From Paenibacillus sp. JZ16 (lineage in GTDB: Bacteria; Bacillota; Bacilli; Paenibacillales; Paenibacillaceae), in the NCBI RefSeq assembly GCF_015326965.1, contig NZ_CP017659.1, forward strand, positions 4,282,501 through 4,346,500: DNA of 64,000 bases, written 5' to 3'. Shown here piece by piece: positions 63,893 to 64,000 of the stretch; position 1 is the stretch's first letter; each line of letters opens with the position of its first letter. The position numbers and the translations under genes were made by a program. A model generated the notes under the pieces. That model saw only the letters and a list, made by a program, of their open reading frames with translations, ran no database searches and was not told where the DNA came from.

Positions 63893-64000
63893 TCAAGCCT
63901 GAACGCGTTCTTGTCCCATATCCCGTGCTTCAATAGCCTGTTTGATATCCGTAAATATCTGGCGCTCCACATACTCTCTTGCATTGGGATTGCATTCCGC
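63893..64000 (-). CDS. 3' end of a probable mechanosensitive channel (MscS family) gene, cut by the window edge
   Basis: The last 35 codons of a minus-strand gene that begins beyond 64000: AECNPNAREYVERQIFTDIK, then QAIEARDMGQERVQA and TGA. This resembles the C-terminal cytoplasmic end of small MscS proteins, and an MscS gene often precedes the DUF951 gene in Bacillales. Only the tail is visible, so the assignment rests on a short stretch and on gene order. Confidence 0.5.
   Translation of the reverse strand, partial: AECNPNAREYVERQIFTDIKQAIEARDMGQERVQA

Overview
The window looks like the chromosome of a Gram-positive spore former of the Paenibacillus type, at moderate GC. The evidence is an alpha/beta-type small acid-soluble spore protein, a complete walRKHIJ-htrA cell-wall regulon, the rpsF-ssb-rpsR and dnaB-rplI-gdpP-yybS blocks, purA behind a PurBox pair, and strong AGGAGG ribosome binding sites with many TTG and GTG starts. 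The gene order from about 25 kb to the right edge (rlmH, htrA, walJIHKR, purA, dnaB, rplI, gdpP, yybS, ssb region) is the classic Bacillales order on one side of oriC. Nearly all of it is on the minus strand, which suggests that the origin lies beyond the right end.

Left part (1-25 kb), mostly accessory. It holds a sugar-type solute-binding lipoprotein with a ROK regulator nearby; a pnuC-nadR-Nudix/NrtR-like-NADAR operon for NAD salvage and ADP-ribose handling, with a dyad upstream; a tandem P-loop ATPase; an ECF sigma/anti-sigma pair followed by two tandem secreted proteins that carry the same domain as the anti-sigma sensor region; an ECF41-type sigma factor with matching promoter motifs on both sides of its divergent intergenic region; a histidine kinase/response regulator/CPBP protease set; and an XRE-cupin regulator divergent from MBL hydrolase, alpha/beta hydrolase, RidA and a DMT exporter. 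Three decayed genes (a WYL regulator, an SDR, an alpha/beta hydrolase) and three copies of a short intergenic repeat lie in this part.

Middle (25-42 kb). Conserved rlmH, htrA and the wal operon are interrupted by an accessory tetR-P450 unit with two copies of a TetR-type operator, several small proteins (DUF3934-like, HEAT-like, CxxH/CxxC), a DUF697 GTPase and the spore protein. The wal operon is followed by a secreted M23/LysM/G5 murein hydrolase that has an exact WalR box upstream, so regulator and probable target are neighbours.

Right part (42-64 kb). purA; dnaB-rplI-gdpP-yybS-mazG-like as a tightly coupled block; a CBS protein; an LCP ligase; a D,D-carboxypeptidase; a full oppABCDF operon with a long regulatory region that contains a perfect GlnR/TnrA-type site; an SRAP (HMCES/YedK) protein; rpsF-ssb-rpsR with an autoregulatory-looking leader; yjzC; tRNA-Ser(CGA); a DUF951 gene; and the 3' end of a probable MscS channel gene cut by the window edge.
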